A DNA stretch of 64,000 bases from Sanguinoderma infundibulare (GCA_032821775.1 JAVLRN010000003.1:3844001-3908000), one strand, 5' to 3'. Counted from the stretch's first letter, positions 35,962 through 47,406 are shown. Program-made: numbers and translations. Notes: a model not told the origin generated them from the letters alone.

Positions 35962-36754
35962 TCACTGCCAGTTGGACACCTGCGCGATGCGGTTCAGAAT
36001 CAACGTGGTGACTATTTCGGTGATAATTGGTAAGGCGGCGTGCTTGATGGTCAGCTTTGCGGCGAACGGGTCCGCTAGTTGGCTGGTCTCCCAGAGGGCG
36101 ATCTGGTTCCCTTTCGCGTCTACGCACTGAATCGGGCACGGGAGGCGGGTAAGCTGTTCTCCACCGGGTGCGGTCCTGGTCGCGCAGCGCACCTCTAATC
36201 TCTGGGGAGAAACTATCCGCCACTTGTATTCGCGGAGGTTCTGTGCCCAGAAATATCGCGACCTATATTCGAGCAAGGACAGCTGTGTGAGCGGTCGCGT
36301 CAGATGGAGCGGTTGGGTGGGCGGGATCTCACGTGCTGTTCTCTTTCTTTCGATGTCGTGCCTGGGCCATGGTCTGGTAGGTACTGTTGCCGTAGATGAG
36401 GTGGCCGGGCGTTCGATTTGGGCCGAAGTAAAAGTATGAATTTGGGGGGCCCATGATGTCGGGATGCTGCGAGGCCCATGGCGTCTCGCGGGATATCTTC
36501 ATGATGAGGTTCGGGTTCTCGTCAACCTGGAGAACGGGGAGAGCTTGGGTGCGGCACCGGGAGAGGCGCGTGACAGGGGCCTACCATAGTGCTAGGGAAC
36601 GGCGGTGGAGGATTAGCGAAGGAACGGCGGGGAAGGGGGCGGGATGGTTTAGCGGCACGCACACGATGAAGGCGAGGCGGCTGTCGGGGTCCTCGAAGCG
36701 GGCATTCCAGGGGTCTGAGGAGAACTGGAGGAGGGAGTAGGTGGTGGATGGCAT
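35962..36754 (-). CDS. DUF6593-like basidiomycete protein
   Basis: Three exons (36754-36665, 36526-36333, 36262-35962) sum to 585 nt (194 residues). The assembled protein starts MPSTTYSLLQFSSDPWN. It contains a lipocalin- or tubby-like beta-rich core (NSYFYFGPNRTPGHLIYG, then YFWAQNLREYKWRI) and ends with a helix-forming tail (LTIKHAALPIITEIVTTLIL). This arrangement fits the DUF6593 family, expanded in agaricomycetes and without known function. Only one acceptor for exon 3 (at 36263/36262) keeps the frame; the acceptor just upstream runs into a stop. No secretion signal is seen. The gene points away from EMC6 (843 bp gap) and its 5' flank near 36.94-37.01 kb has a second copy at 51.93-52.00 kb. 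Confidence 0.78.
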
Positions 36755-37597
36755 GTGAGGAAGACGATAAGACAGGGAGGGGGCTGCAGAGGGCCATGGC
36801 GATGATTGTATGGATGGGACACGGGCGCGTCTGTGGACTGGGATGCCGTCGGTGGACGATCTCACTGGAATCTCAGCTGCTGCATCTCGCCGCCCACAGC
36901 CTTAGGGTCGCCCACGTGCTGCCCACGAGGTCCCCCCACGCGGGCAGCCCATATCGATCGGAAGCACGCACGCTTCGATCGTCTGAAACACCGCAAACAA
37001 TCCCTCCCTATTTCCCGCACAAGCAGGCGCCCCTCGCCAGAACCCTCTCGTCCCTCCGCCGGATACTACCTACTCCGGTGCCCCTCGTCCGCGACCTTTG
37101 TATTTCCGCCCTCCACGGACTCCGCATCGTGTCCCGAGACCCCAGCGCCTGTCCTCGAGGCATCAGATACGACCCCGTACCTCGAACTTTCTCGGACGCA
37201 CTCGAAACAACCACACACGACATGCGTGCATCCAAACGATCGTTCCCACCGCAGGACACCATGGCGACTGTCCCAGCTACACATCTTCCAACTACGCCCG
37301 TAGCTGATACCTAAACGAGATCTCATCTCAGCCTTCATTATCCATCTTGTTCACGGCCGCGCCATACATATCCCTCGCCTCTCTGCCGCCAACAGGAACC
37401 GGGCGGCAGTGTGCTCGTTCCTGGGTCGTCATCTCAGCTTCGTATGTACGCTCCAACGGTCCGCTCGCGTGCTCACCAATGCTTCCCACTCCCCCTTCCC
37501 TTGCCACGGCCACCAGTCGTCCGGGTGGGCAGGAAAGATCGAACCCCGAAAAGAAGGCGAAGGCGAGTCGCGGCATCGCCGCTGGTCCAGCCACGGC
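36755..37597. other. intergenic gap with a segment repeated at 51.93 kb
   Basis: The 5' flank of the DUF6593-like gene and the 3' flank of EMC6. The part at about 36936-37011 (around GCGGGCAGCCCATAT and AACACCGCAAACAATCCCTC) recurs at 51930-52000, directly before the second HOM2 copy. No gene was recognised in the remainder. Confidence 0.55.
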
Positions 37598-38098
37598 TCA
37601 GTCGTACACTGCGAACAGCACTTCCATCGGTCTCGGTCTGATTGTCTCATCACACGCCGCGAACGTACCGTGCACGATTCCTGTATCCGAAGACCACCCC
37701 ACCAACGAACAGAACAGAACCAGTCCACGCCCATCTAGAACTTTAGAAGCCGCGGGCGAAAGAAGGGGGACTGCGAGCGCACCGTAGAACAGCGTCCAGA
37801 CGAGCACGAACGAGAAGATGTTCTCCTGCCCGGGGCTCACGAGCTCCCACCACCCGCCCGGGACGTACTTTGCCGGTCTTCCCTTGCACTTCACGTACAG
37901 ACACGAGCTCGTGAGGACGGTCGAGAAGATGAAGAGTGCGAAGCCGAGCGTGTTCTCCAAGCCCAGAACGCCCGCGACCGCCCCAGCGAAGCAGGAGGAG
38001 AGGAACTTCACAGTATACAGTCGGCTGTTGTTGTATTTTACGTTCGGAGGGAAGAGGAGCTGCGCGGCGGCCTCGGGCGTGGCAGCAGTCGCCGACAT
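37598..38098 (-). CDS. EMC6: ER membrane protein complex subunit 6
   Basis: A small three-helix subunit of the EMC insertase in the ER membrane. Exons on the complement are 38098-37783, 37680-37669 and 37608-37598. They sum to 339 nt (112 residues), the family's usual length. The sequence shows NVKYNNSRLYTVKFLSS, the glycine-rich membrane segment CFAGAVAGVLGLENTLGFAL, a second hydrophobic helix, then KCKGRPAKYVPGGWWELVSP and a last helix ending WTLFYGIVHVYD. That ending is conserved in fungal EMC6 and is obtained only by splicing in a 12-nt microexon (GIVH) and an 11-nt terminal exon (VYD-stop). Unspliced reading instead runs on into a non-homologous tail. It is divergent from HOM2, with a TIR element between. 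Confidence 0.92.
   Translation of the reverse strand: MSATAATPEAAAQLLFPPNVKYNNSRLYTVKFLSSCFAGAVAGVLGLENTLGFALFIFSTVLTSSCLYVKCKGRPAKYVPGGWWELVSPGQENIFSFVLVWTLFYGALAVPLLSPAASKVLDGRGLVLFCSLVGWSSDTGIVHGTFAACDETIRPRPMEVLFAVYD
37669..37680 (-). other. EMC6: 12-nt microexon of EMC6
   Basis: On the complement strand the 12 bases GAATCGTGCACG lie between an AG acceptor (…ATACAG) and a GT donor (GTACGT…). They encode the conserved GIVH of the C-terminus. Confidence 0.85.
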
Positions 38099-38218
38099 GG
38101 AGGAGAGTCGAGTGGACGTCGTGGTATAAGCTTAAGCGCTTAAGCTCCCAATACTGGTGGCGACTCGGAGCCAGTCTGTGACGACAGAGCCGTGACGAGG
38201 AATGCGTGATACTGTTTG

Positions 38219-39134
38219 GTAATTTATGCCCGATTGATGCTTCCGCACTTTCACTCGAAAAGGTCCAGAAATTCAAAAGAAATTTCATAAGAGTCTCTCC
38301 GTCTCCTCAAACACATATATCATAGCATGTCCTACATGTAGAAGCTCAAAGGGACTATATTCTAGGTCGTACCACGCTGGGAACGCGAAGGCCGTGGGCC
38401 GCAATTTGGCGGAGCTCACGGGCGCTTCAAGGCGCTTTCAGGCCGAGGAGAGAGCGGCGACCATCGAAGACGTTCAAGCCCGGGTGAGTCCTATCAGACA
38501 GTCGTATAGGTTATGATGATTACCACACAACTGCGTTATGCCCTGCGATCAAGAATCGCACCCTTACCTGTCGATATCTCCTTGCCATTTGTGAGCGAGT
38601 TCTTCGGATTCGTGCTCGGCGTGGAAGGAATAATTCTGAAAATGTGAGTATCTCAGAGTGGTATGTGGTATCTAAAACACATCTTTATGTCATGAAACAG
38701 TGAAAGGTTACATACGCCATGAGCAAGAGGTCGGCACAGTCTAGCACAGTCTCCATGTCGTGGGCGCTTGATGCGCTGGGGACGAGGTGGACGTCCATTC
38801 TCATCATGAGGTGTTTTCGAGCCTCTTATTTGTAGAATCCTGATTAGAACAGCTGAAATATGCTCAATGAACAAGGGATTTGCCAACCAGTGGGTGGGCG
38901 AGCAACAGAACAGATGGTACGTAGGGGTATTACGTCCATCGGGTAATGTCGCGTAGCTCAGAAACAGTTGACTCTACGTCTTCCGTTTAACTTCGGAGGG
39001 TTTCTTACAGATGCATAGATGTTGTATACAAAGTGTGGCAGTGGAGGGACAACCAGAACATGTGGGAGCGAATTTTCTGAATTTCTGGACTTTTTCGAGT
39101 CAAAGTGCGCAAGCGTCAATCGGGCATAAATTAC
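38219..39134. mobile_element. TIR element with 57-bp inverted ends
   Basis: The first 57 bp (38219-38275, beginning GTAATTTATGCCCGATTG) recur inverted at 39078-39134 with four mismatches, defining a 916-bp element. Its interior has no transposase. It does hold a GC-rich exon-like block at about 38366-38483, flanked by an AG before and a GTGAGT after. The open frame there (YHAGNAKAVGRNLAELTG…) looks like real coding sequence but I cannot identify it. Target duplication is ambiguous because the ends themselves begin GTAATT; a TA duplication is possible. The element lies 120 bp upstream of the EMC6 start and 168 bp upstream of the HOM2 start. It is absent from the second HOM2 copy. Confidence 0.78.
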
Positions 39135-39302
39135 GCAGAGCTGTAATTATGCAAATAGCTGTGGTCACAGCTTGCTGAGAGATTTGCAGGTCGCGTGCTT
39201 GAAGCCGTTTCTCCTGCGCTCCCGCCGACCCCGGGGCGTAGAGTCATCGTCCGACTCCCATCTCCTTTCCTCCCTCTTCCTCTCGCTCCTCGCCGCACCG
39301 AC

Positions 39303-40491
39303 ATGACCAACCAGAAGCAGTACAAGGTCGGCGTCCTCGGCGCGACCGGCACCGTCGGCCAACGCTTCATTGCTCTCCTTGCAGAGCACCCCTTCTTCGT
39401 GATCCATGCGCTCGGCGCATCTGCTCGATCAGCCGGGAAGCCTTACTCCAAGGCCGTCAACTGGAAGCAGACGAGGCCCATTCCAAGCGTCGTACGAGAA
39501 ACCGTCGTCCAGGATTGCGTCCCGGAGCACTTCAAGGAGTGCGTGATCGTTTTCTCTGGCTTGGACGCAGATGTAGCAGGCGATATAGGTGCGTATTTCC
39601 CCTGATGCCGTCCACGCTGTTGTCCGCTAACCTCAACCTCCCCTTCCTTCCCTGCTTGATGCAGAACACGCCTTCCGCGTGGCGGAGCTCGCCGTCTTCT
39701 CGAACGCAAAGAACTACCGTCGAGATCCGCACGTACCGCTCATCGTCCCGCTCGTGAACCCTTCCCACTTCGCCATCATCCCGCAGCAGCAACGACTGCA
39801 CTCCCCTCCCCTCCAAAAGGGTTTCATCGTCACGAACGCAAACTGCTCCACGACGGGTGTCGTCATCCCCCTCGCCGCGCTCGAGCGCGCGTTCGGGCCA
39901 ATCGAGTCCTGCATGATCACCACCATGCAGGCCATCTCTGGCGGAGGCTACCCGGGCGTGCCGTCGCTGGACATCCTCGACAACGTCGTGCCGTTCATCA
40001 GCGGCGAGGAGGAGAAGATCGAGTGGGAGACGCTCAAGATCCTCGGCGGGCTCGCGCACGGCGAGGACGACGGGCTGAAGGCGTTCGACATGCACACCAA
40101 GCAGCCCCTCCGGATCTCGGCCTCGTGCAACCGCGTGCCGGTCATCGAGGGCCACACCGAGTGCGTGTCGGTGCGGTTCGCGCGCCGGCCGCCGCCGAGC
40201 CCCCAGCAGGTGCGCGAGGCCCTGCAGGCGTACACGGCCGAGGCGTACACGATCGGCTGCCCGTCCGCGCCGCGGCACACGGTGTTCGTGCACGAGGAGG
40301 CGGACCGGCCGCAGCCCCGGCTCGACAGGGACTACCAGGCTGGGGCGGGGGTGAGCGTGGGGCGGGTGCGGCAGTGCAGGGTGCTGGACATCAAGTTTAT
40401 CGTGCTGTCGAACAACGTCGCGATCGGCGCGGCGACGAGCAGCATCATCAACGCCGAGTATGCGGTGCTAAAAGGGATCGTCTCGGCGTAG
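39303..40491 (+). CDS. HOM2: aspartate-semialdehyde dehydrogenase
   Basis: Reduces L-aspartyl-4-phosphate to aspartate semialdehyde with NADPH, the branch leading to threonine, methionine and isoleucine; cytosolic. Exons 39303-39588 and 39665-40491 sum to 1113 nt (370 residues), family length. It has the nucleotide-binding GVLGATGTVGQR (residues 10-21) and catalytic C156 in NANCSTTG. The block FGPIESCMITTMQAISGGGYPG and a substrate-binding GHTECVSVRF strand with the conserved His also fit. The intron (76 nt) has donor GTGCGT and a pyrimidine-rich acceptor. This is the intact member of a duplicated pair; the other copy (52114-53300) is frameshifted. Codon use is strongly C/G-ending, like its neighbours. 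Confidence 0.94.
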
Positions 40492-40963
40492 ACGGCGGAC
40501 GGGCATGGAGCGGTAGAGGTCGGAAGCTGGCGTGCTTGGTTGGGAGGGCGGACGGACGTGGCTGTGGTCCATGCCGCTGCAGCTGGAGCTTTGGCTTTAC
40601 ATGTACAAGTTAATGCACGGAACGCAAGAACACAACTACTGGCAGGCATCTCACTCTCCTTTCCTCTCCGCGGCCCCGCTCGCGTCGGGGGGCCTCCGAC
40701 GCAACGCAGAATGCGCGCGCAAGGCACGGACCTCGAGGGTGGGGAAGTGGGGTGGACCCACAACTGGGATAGGATAGATTAAGTGTACATACATACACAG
40801 AGGTTTCCATCTGGAGTTCGCGAGCCCCGACGCAATTTATCTGGCCACCTCAATCTCGTCGCTAATCCTCCCGCCACGCGACTCGGTAGCGGCCCCGACT
40901 CGGACATGGGAGCCTCGCGAAAACCGCGCCCCCTACTTGCCTTTTTCGGGAGCGCCGTATTCC

Positions 40964-41753
40964 CGCGCCTTGCATAATTCTGTGAACACGCCGAAAATTC
41001 TTTCAGTGGGTATTCTCTGATGTCACGGTCACTCTACTGAACGCCTCAGGCCCGCGAGAGCGCGCCCCTCGCCCCCGAATTCCTGTAGTCTCTTTCAATC
41101 AGATATTGCCCCATAAATGTGAAGAAACACAACATCGCTTGCCTCAAAGGCTCTGACCTGCTTCGACCATGCCCGCAACATTGCATCCTCCATCTATCCC
41201 CCGGGCCGCGCGTCCTCATCCTGCAGAGGCGACGTCAGCAAATTTCGATATCATGGAAACTAAATCCGGGGCCCCACGATGAGCAGGTACCCTCATGCGC
41301 GCCGGTGATACAAGTCTGAACGGGGCGCTCCAAATTCTTCAAGTTATTCTTGCACTTGACCAGCTCCACTTCGTGCTCGGTCCCTACAATCCGTCTCTTG
41401 ACGCGCGACTAGTCCTCGAGTGTCCCTTGTCATGCGCATGTTCGCGCAGAGCGTGGCCGAACACGGCGCACCCTCGGCCCGTCGAAACCTCGACAATAGG
41501 CTAAGCGTTCTGCGCGCGTCATAGTCGTTCCGCGCGGGAAGGGGAATGCACTCGATTGAATATTTGTACTTACTCTTGGCCCTCGTGCTTCCTCCTGAGG
41601 CTCGCGCACAGTTTTTCTGGGGAGCGCGAGTGTGCTGGAGTGTCCTCGCCCACGCCCTGTGACGTCAGATACTGTCAAATCAGCCGCTGGTGACTGATAC
41701 CTACTAAATATGGGGTGTTAGACGCCTTGTTCACAGAATTATGCAAAGCACTG
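40964..41753 (+). mobile_element. MITE family 'CAGYG', copy C
   Basis: About 790 bp. The right end finishes AGAATTATGCAAAGCACTG. The left end is slightly degraded (CGCGCCTTGCATAATTC). It is in the same orientation as copy B and nearly identical to copy D, because both travelled inside the segmental duplication. It ends 67 bp before the RRP43 start codon, so most or all of that gene's proximal promoter is MITE sequence. Confidence 0.82.
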
Positions 41754-41820
41754 GTGACCGTACTTAGATTATCGTCGACGCCTGTCCACCCTAACTGCAT
41801 CTCCTCGCTTGCATTTCGCT

Positions 41821-43156
41821 ATGGCTGCTGCTGCCTCTTCTTCGACCGCTGCGGCGACGAGCGCGGCCGGGCTGGACACGCTCAAGGCGCTCACCTTCCA
41901 ACGCTTGCATCCGAAAACTTACTTGGAGCGGTTCCTGGCGGAGAACGTGAGACCGGACGGACGCGACTTTGACGAGTGGAGGGACGTTTCGGTCATTGCA
42001 GGTTCGTCTTCTCGCCCGGGGTTCTGGAATGGTGCTGGAGGGGTGTTTGGGTACTGACCGTCCGCCAAGGCTCGATATCGACCGCGGACGGCTCTGCGCT
42101 CGTCAGGCTCGGGTCGACGACGGTCGTGTGCGGCGTGAAGGCGGAAATCGCAGAGCCGGAGCTGGACAAGCCAAAGGAGGGCTTTCTAGGTGCGTCGTGA
42201 CCCGTCCCGTCGCGCTGCACGCTCGTCGCCCGACGCGTCCGGCCGTTCCGTAGTGCCCAACCTCGACCTCCCTGCGATCTGCTCGCCCAAGTTCAAGCCG
42301 GGCCCGCCGACGGACGAGGCACAGGTGCTGTCGGACAGGCTGAACGACGTCCTGATCTCGTGAGTACTTCTTCATTCTGCGTGCTCCGCCGCCGTCTCCG
42401 AGGCGCCAACTTGAACTTCCGCGGCTGCGCAGATCGGGTGTGGTGCCGCCGTCGTCGCTGTGCATCGAGCCCGGGAAGTCGGTGTGGGTGCTGTACGTCG
42501 ACGCGACGTGCATCAACTATGACGGGAACGCGTTTGACGCGGCGCTGCTCGCAATGGTCGCTGCGCTCAAGAACAGTGCGTCGTCGCCCCTCTCGTACCG
42601 TCCGTCCATCTAACCGCGCGACTGAAATCTGTCCGAATTTCGGTGACGATGGTGGTTGCGTTTGCGGTGCCCTCGCCAGCTCGCCTGCCGAAAGCGCGGT
42701 TCGACGAGGACCGCCGGCAGACCGTCTGCGCCCGCACGATCCGGGAGCCCCTCGCGCTCGGCCGCCTCCCGAGCTCGTTCTCGTTCGGGATCTTCGATAG
42801 GTATGTGACACACAGTCACCCGTGCCGTCATGTTGCCCCGCGGCAAAAGCACAAGGTTACTCAATCTTTCGCCCCGATCTGGCCCTGCCCCTGCTTGCAC
42901 GGCGCCCGGGCCCCTGTTTGTTTCCTTTTCGTTTCGCAGGACACACATTCTGGCGGACCCGACCTCCTTTGAGGAGCCCCTGCTCGACACGGCGGTCTCG
43001 GTCGTGCTCGACGGCGAGGGCGGGCTCGTATCGGTCATGCAGCTCGGGCTGGGCGGGGGAGGGGGAGGTGCGGGCGAGGACGCGCTGACGGCGTGCATCG
43101 GCGGGGCGAAGGAGTGCTGGGCGAAGACGCGAAAAGACGTTTATGGGACGTCATAG
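41821..43156 (+). CDS. RRP43: exosome core subunit Rrp43 (RNase PH-like), copy 1
   Basis: A non-catalytic RNase-PH-type ring subunit of the RNA exosome (EXOSC8 in animals), acting in nucleus and cytoplasm. Exons 41821-42001, 42070-42189, 42254-42359, 42433-42575, 42680-42800 and 42940-43156 sum to 888 nt (295 residues), usual length. Signature blocks are [82 protein letters not shown] and the ending [19 protein letters not shown] glycine-rich insert ([12 protein letters not shown]) sits near the C-terminus. All six exons join in frame with GT-AG introns of 64-139 nt. The second copy (54629-55970) is equally intact, with differences such as RRQ to RQQ and REPL to RAPL. Confidence 0.92.
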
Positions 43157-44439
43157 CCTGTGAAGACGCAGATGAAGTGAGATATTGCACGCACGGTCAA
43201 ACTGCTCTCGGTACGTCGGCTCGCTTGGTCTCGCCTTTGATTCACAAAGTCACGATTACGTCCAGGAGGGCCGGCGCGGATGTCAGGCCCGGGGACGCTG
43301 GTTTCATTTCCGCGGTAAATCGCACATCGAGGAGGGAGACACTGGCCTCGCAGAAACCTTGCGCTGCTCGGCTTCTCTGCACGATCCGGTCGTGCGGCGT
43401 CTTCGGTCAGCGAGGCTCCGAGGAGCGCAGGAACAGGCTGCAACACGCGTCGTCTTGTTTTAGAACTAGATTCTAAACACCCCGAGGTGCTACAGTTGTG
43501 TCTCACTCTCCTCGCAGCAATGATGGGTGTTCGTGTGGTTGACCCGTGTAGGGCACGTGCGCTTCCCTAACCCGAGGACCGAGGCGAGTGGTGCTGCAGA
43601 TCGCGTTCCTCGATCAAGTCTTGTCTTTTCTGAGATGGTCTGAGATTTGGTTCCGGCGGGGATTGCCTCCAGGTGCGTGCCTGTCCGAGGTCGTTTGCCT
43701 CCGGGCTGATGTCGGTGAATGACGCCTAATGACGCACGCAGACGGTTAGGGTCCCGAGGAGGTGTGGCGGCGGTGGAGAGGGTGGCAAGCAGAGCGTGGC
43801 GCGGGCGGGCATGTACATATCCAGCGGATCAATATATTTGTTTCGCGGCTGATATCTGCGCTGAAATCTCCCGGATCGATCATTTGCCTTAGTACTCTCA
43901 GAGGGGAGTGTATCGGAGACGCACTCTCAGAGGTGACTGTATTGGGGACAGAGGGGGGTAGTTTGAGCAGGGGGACTTGAGGGAATTCATGGAGACCTTG
44001 GGGGCATTCAAACGGAGCGGAGGGTATTATAAGACATACGCAAGACAAATTCACAAGTACAGAGCGCGATACACGACCGAAACGAAACAAACGAGCCCGC
44101 CGCGGACCCAAAACCACGTCCAAGTTCACGGGCGCCTATCCACTCGTACAAGCGAGAGGCGACACAGCACTCCTTCCACCGCCACCACCACCTCCGCGAC
44201 TCCGTCTCTCGCCGGCGGCGCTATGTTCTTGACAAATTGCGACTCTGTGGGCTTTGGAGAGGTCAGGACCTGCGCTGCACTTGACACTGGACTTGGACTC
44301 ACTGGGTGGCCTGCTTCTGGGACTCGGAACTGGTGCCTCCGGTCTGCGGCTTGAACTCCCGGGCTGTGACTCGGGCTTGGACATTGTTACGGCTCACCGG
44401 GAGCCCCACTGACCTTTGTCCAGACTTTGTCTGATGTCT
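43157..44439. other. intergenic region; end of duplication copy 1
   Basis: The first 600 bp (to about 43755) are shared with copy 2; beyond that the sequence is unique. No gene was recognised. A short stretch near 43820-43940 is AT-richer. Confidence 0.55.
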
Positions 44440-45284
44440 CTATCGCCGCCGGGGCTTGGGCTTGGACGGGTCGGTGTGCTTGCCGAGGATGGACGCGATG
44501 TCGGACTCGCCCATGGCCGTGAACTGCTTCGCGCGGATTAGCACGCGTTGGCATAGCTTGAGCTTCACGTCGGAAGGTTTTGAGGGCGGGGAAGGGAAGA
44601 TGGGCTTTCCGGCGGGGTACGCCTCGGCCTCAACTATGGTGAGCGGGGCGGTGATGGTGACAACCTTGATCTTGTAGGGGATGTCGCAGAAGAGAGGGAG
44701 CGCTTCAACATCCGGGATAGAGAACTGGACACATGTATAGGTTCGTGCCAGTCTGAGCTCGTCAAGCGCAGTGAAAGGAGGAGTTGAATTCACTCACCTC
44801 CACCCTGTCAGTCGCGTAGTCTCCCCAAAGGCCTCTCCCCATCTTCTCCTCGATGTACAGCTTCCGGAAGCCAGTGGAGGTGATAGCCCGTCGCATTCGC
44901 ATGCCCAGCGAGTCCTTGGAAAGGATCATGAGGGGAACGCATGTCTTGCGGTTCATCTGGAACGTGCCTGGGCGCACGCCGACGGCGCTGACCGAGTACA
45001 GGACAGAGGAGGATCTCTGGAAGTAGTCGACGAGGAGGAGATTACCTGGCCACGTGAATGTCCGCTGTGCTAATTTTCAAGTTCGCAGGTTCTCCACCCT
45101 CCAGCGCATCCCGAAGATGAGAATCGTGCCAAACAAAAGGCTCCCGGCTCCCATGCGCACATACACCAAAACTGACTTCCGAGTTAATAGGTCCCAACCG
45201 CTGGCATGCGGAGTTCCAGGGATGAACATGAGAAGCTGGTCCCGCATCGCAAAGCGACGCACTTCTCCCGGGCGACTCCCGCAA
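44440..45284 (-). CDS. arrestin-like N-domain protein, partial or truncated
   Basis: Three exons can be joined in frame: 45284-45046, 44987-44798 and 44757-44440 (747 nt, 248 residues). The middle exon reads VGVRPGTFQMNRKTCVPLMI and ends in GRGLWGDYATDRVE. The last reads TYTCVQFSIPDVEALPLFCDIPYKIKV and then AGKPIFPSPPSKPSDVKLKLCQRVLIRAK. This pattern resembles basidiomycete proteins with an arrestin-like N domain, alternating beta-strands with Pro turns. Such proteins usually continue with a second arrestin half, which is missing here, and the N-terminus is also not typical. It may be a truncated gene or an expressed short paralogue. Family assignment is by resemblance only. Confidence 0.45.
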
Positions 45285-47406
45285 GACCCGTCAAGTCTCC
45301 CGGCCGGGACGTTTAAAATTGTCCCGGCTGGGAGAGATGTGTCTCGCCTCGCGCATTCAGTAGCTCATGTCAATGGCTGACATGCAACATTCTAGGGACG
45401 ACCTCGAGAAGCAAGACCGCACCCCAGAGCGACGCGTATCTCTCCCGGACGACTTCGGAATGCGTGCATCAAGTCTTTCAGCCCTGCGACGGTCATTCCC
45501 TGCACGAGGCACGGGAATAACCTTCTCTGGACTGAGAGACTTGACGTGTCTGTCTGAGGTCATCCGGAGCCGCGTTGCAATGCGCTCGAGAGCGCCAGAA
45601 CATGCAATGTCAGTATTTTCCACTCAAATGCAATGCTCACATGCGCACACAGCTCGAGCAAGTTCTGCACCACCGCCCCGATCCTCCAGCGCAACCGCGT
45701 CTTTTCCGACATCGAACGCCAGCTGCGAAGACAATCGTGGTCATGGAGCAGGCCATCAAGGAGCTCCCGCACGCGATCTTCATGATCCGGCTAATCCCCA
45801 AAGACTTTGACAGCGGCTGCAAGCAGCTCTACAGCCCGCCATGAATGTTGGGGCCGACGACACTGAAGACGGCCGCGCTGCGAGAAGACAAACACTGCGA
45901 CATCTGCCGTATCCGCGGGGAGGACACAGGGCGCAGTATATACCCATGTCTTCCACAAAAAATACAATTGTGTGTGGGGATTCAATTGAAATGGGGTTGC
46001 AGAGCTCGAACGAGCAATGTCGAGCGCAAGAATGGAAAGATCGAACAGGGAGTGGGAAAGATGAACTAGATACTCACAGGTGTGCATCGAGTGCGACTTG
46101 GAGGCTTGCAGCTTGCAGCTCATCTTGAAAATGGGCGGGTATGTGTAGCCGGCGGTGCAGTGATAATGACAAGGCGTGAAGGAGAGGGGGAGAGCCAGGA
46201 GAAGGATGTACAGTGAGGAGAGACGCAACATCATCAAGTGCTGGCAACAATTTGCCCAAGCAAGCGCAGAGTATCGCACCATGCTCGGATCATGACAGTG
46301 TATCACGCAGAATTCCGAGACGTTCCATGTATCGCCTGGGTCTCGAGCCCCAGCGCAATCAATTTACGCAACCCGCGGATCAGTTAAACATACACAACGG
46401 CAAACACTACTTAACCGGCTGTTCCACTCGCGCCCATTTCCGCTTACTGCGCGGCATCCGAGCCCGTCACGTCGGTAACTTTGCCCTGACGTCCAGACCG
46501 TGATCCTTATGTCCCATTGCGCCTGGACACTTGGGTGGGGGCCCGGAATTTTAAGTGACCCGCTGCGTGTGTGACAGCGATGATCTGGGCTTGCTGGGAG
46601 TCTTCAGCGTCGAAGCCAGCCCTGATCCAATTCGGAACCGTGTTTGAATGGCGAGGCGACCTGCGCACGACCATCCAGACCGCCTGTCCCCTCGAGGACC
46701 GCATCATCGACTATACAAGGCTAGAGCTTCTCAATGATTGCATATGTCGCAAGTGTTCGATGCTTACCACGTACAGACGATGAGAACAGGAGGCTGAAAA
46801 GGCTGCTACCAGCTTCTCTCGAGGGCGCATCCCCGACCAAGTATACCATCTGTGCGGCCTCCCTGGAACCGAATTGTCAGCTAACATCATCAAACGACCA
46901 CGGGGAGCGGCGAAACAAGTGGGACATCTTCGCGAGTGTCGTACGACACTACGCCAAGCTCCCGGACGTTCCTTGTCAGCCATCCTGTCGGCGTGCAATT
47001 GTTAGCGCGTCCCGAATGTTCCCCTGGGCCTGGTTTTGCACTCACGCATCATATTTGTCAGTCGGTTCTGCCCGCGCGTCCGGAATAAAATTGATGTAAA
47101 TCAGTACCTTCCCGCTCCCGCCGCCCTCTTTGTGGGGGGTCTTGACAGTGGGTTGCACATTCCCTATGTGATGGTAAGCGTCATTGACACCCGTGCAAAT
47201 CGCCTCCGAGAGCGGGGGAGAGGCGGGAAACTGAACCAAAACCGGATGCGCCACCACCACCTGCCCATCCGCCAAGGCGCAGATTTCAAAGACCCCTCCC
47301 GCTTCCATCAGAAGTATTGTATGGCATCGCCCACGGAAAACATAGTCGACGCGAACAGTTTGGCCGACTCCCGAACCGAAATTGAGGGCGGAAGAGCCTG
47401 CAGTGC
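45285..47406. other. region without a resolved gene
   Basis: Many short open frames on both strands and some exon-like pieces on the complement (for example a helical stretch near 45560-45770, LLDGLLHDHDCLRSW). No consistent gene model or family can be supported. Sequence from about 47042 to 47406 is fused in frame to the E2-like fragment next door. Confidence 0.45.

Larger units (their letters stand above)
39191..43755 (+). repeat. segmental duplication, copy 1 (HOM2-MITE-RRP43)
   Basis: About 4.56 kb is repeated in direct orientation at 52000-56596 with a few percent divergence. Shared sequence begins near TCGTGCTTGA and ends at GACGGTTAGGGTC. It covers HOM2, its 3' flank, MITE copy C, RRP43 and about 600 bp beyond RRP43. 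Confidence 0.93.

Noticed and set aside
45791..46306. Hydrophobic 171-codon open frame on the complement
   Set aside because: Mixed low-complexity sequence without family features. It overlaps other equally weak frames.
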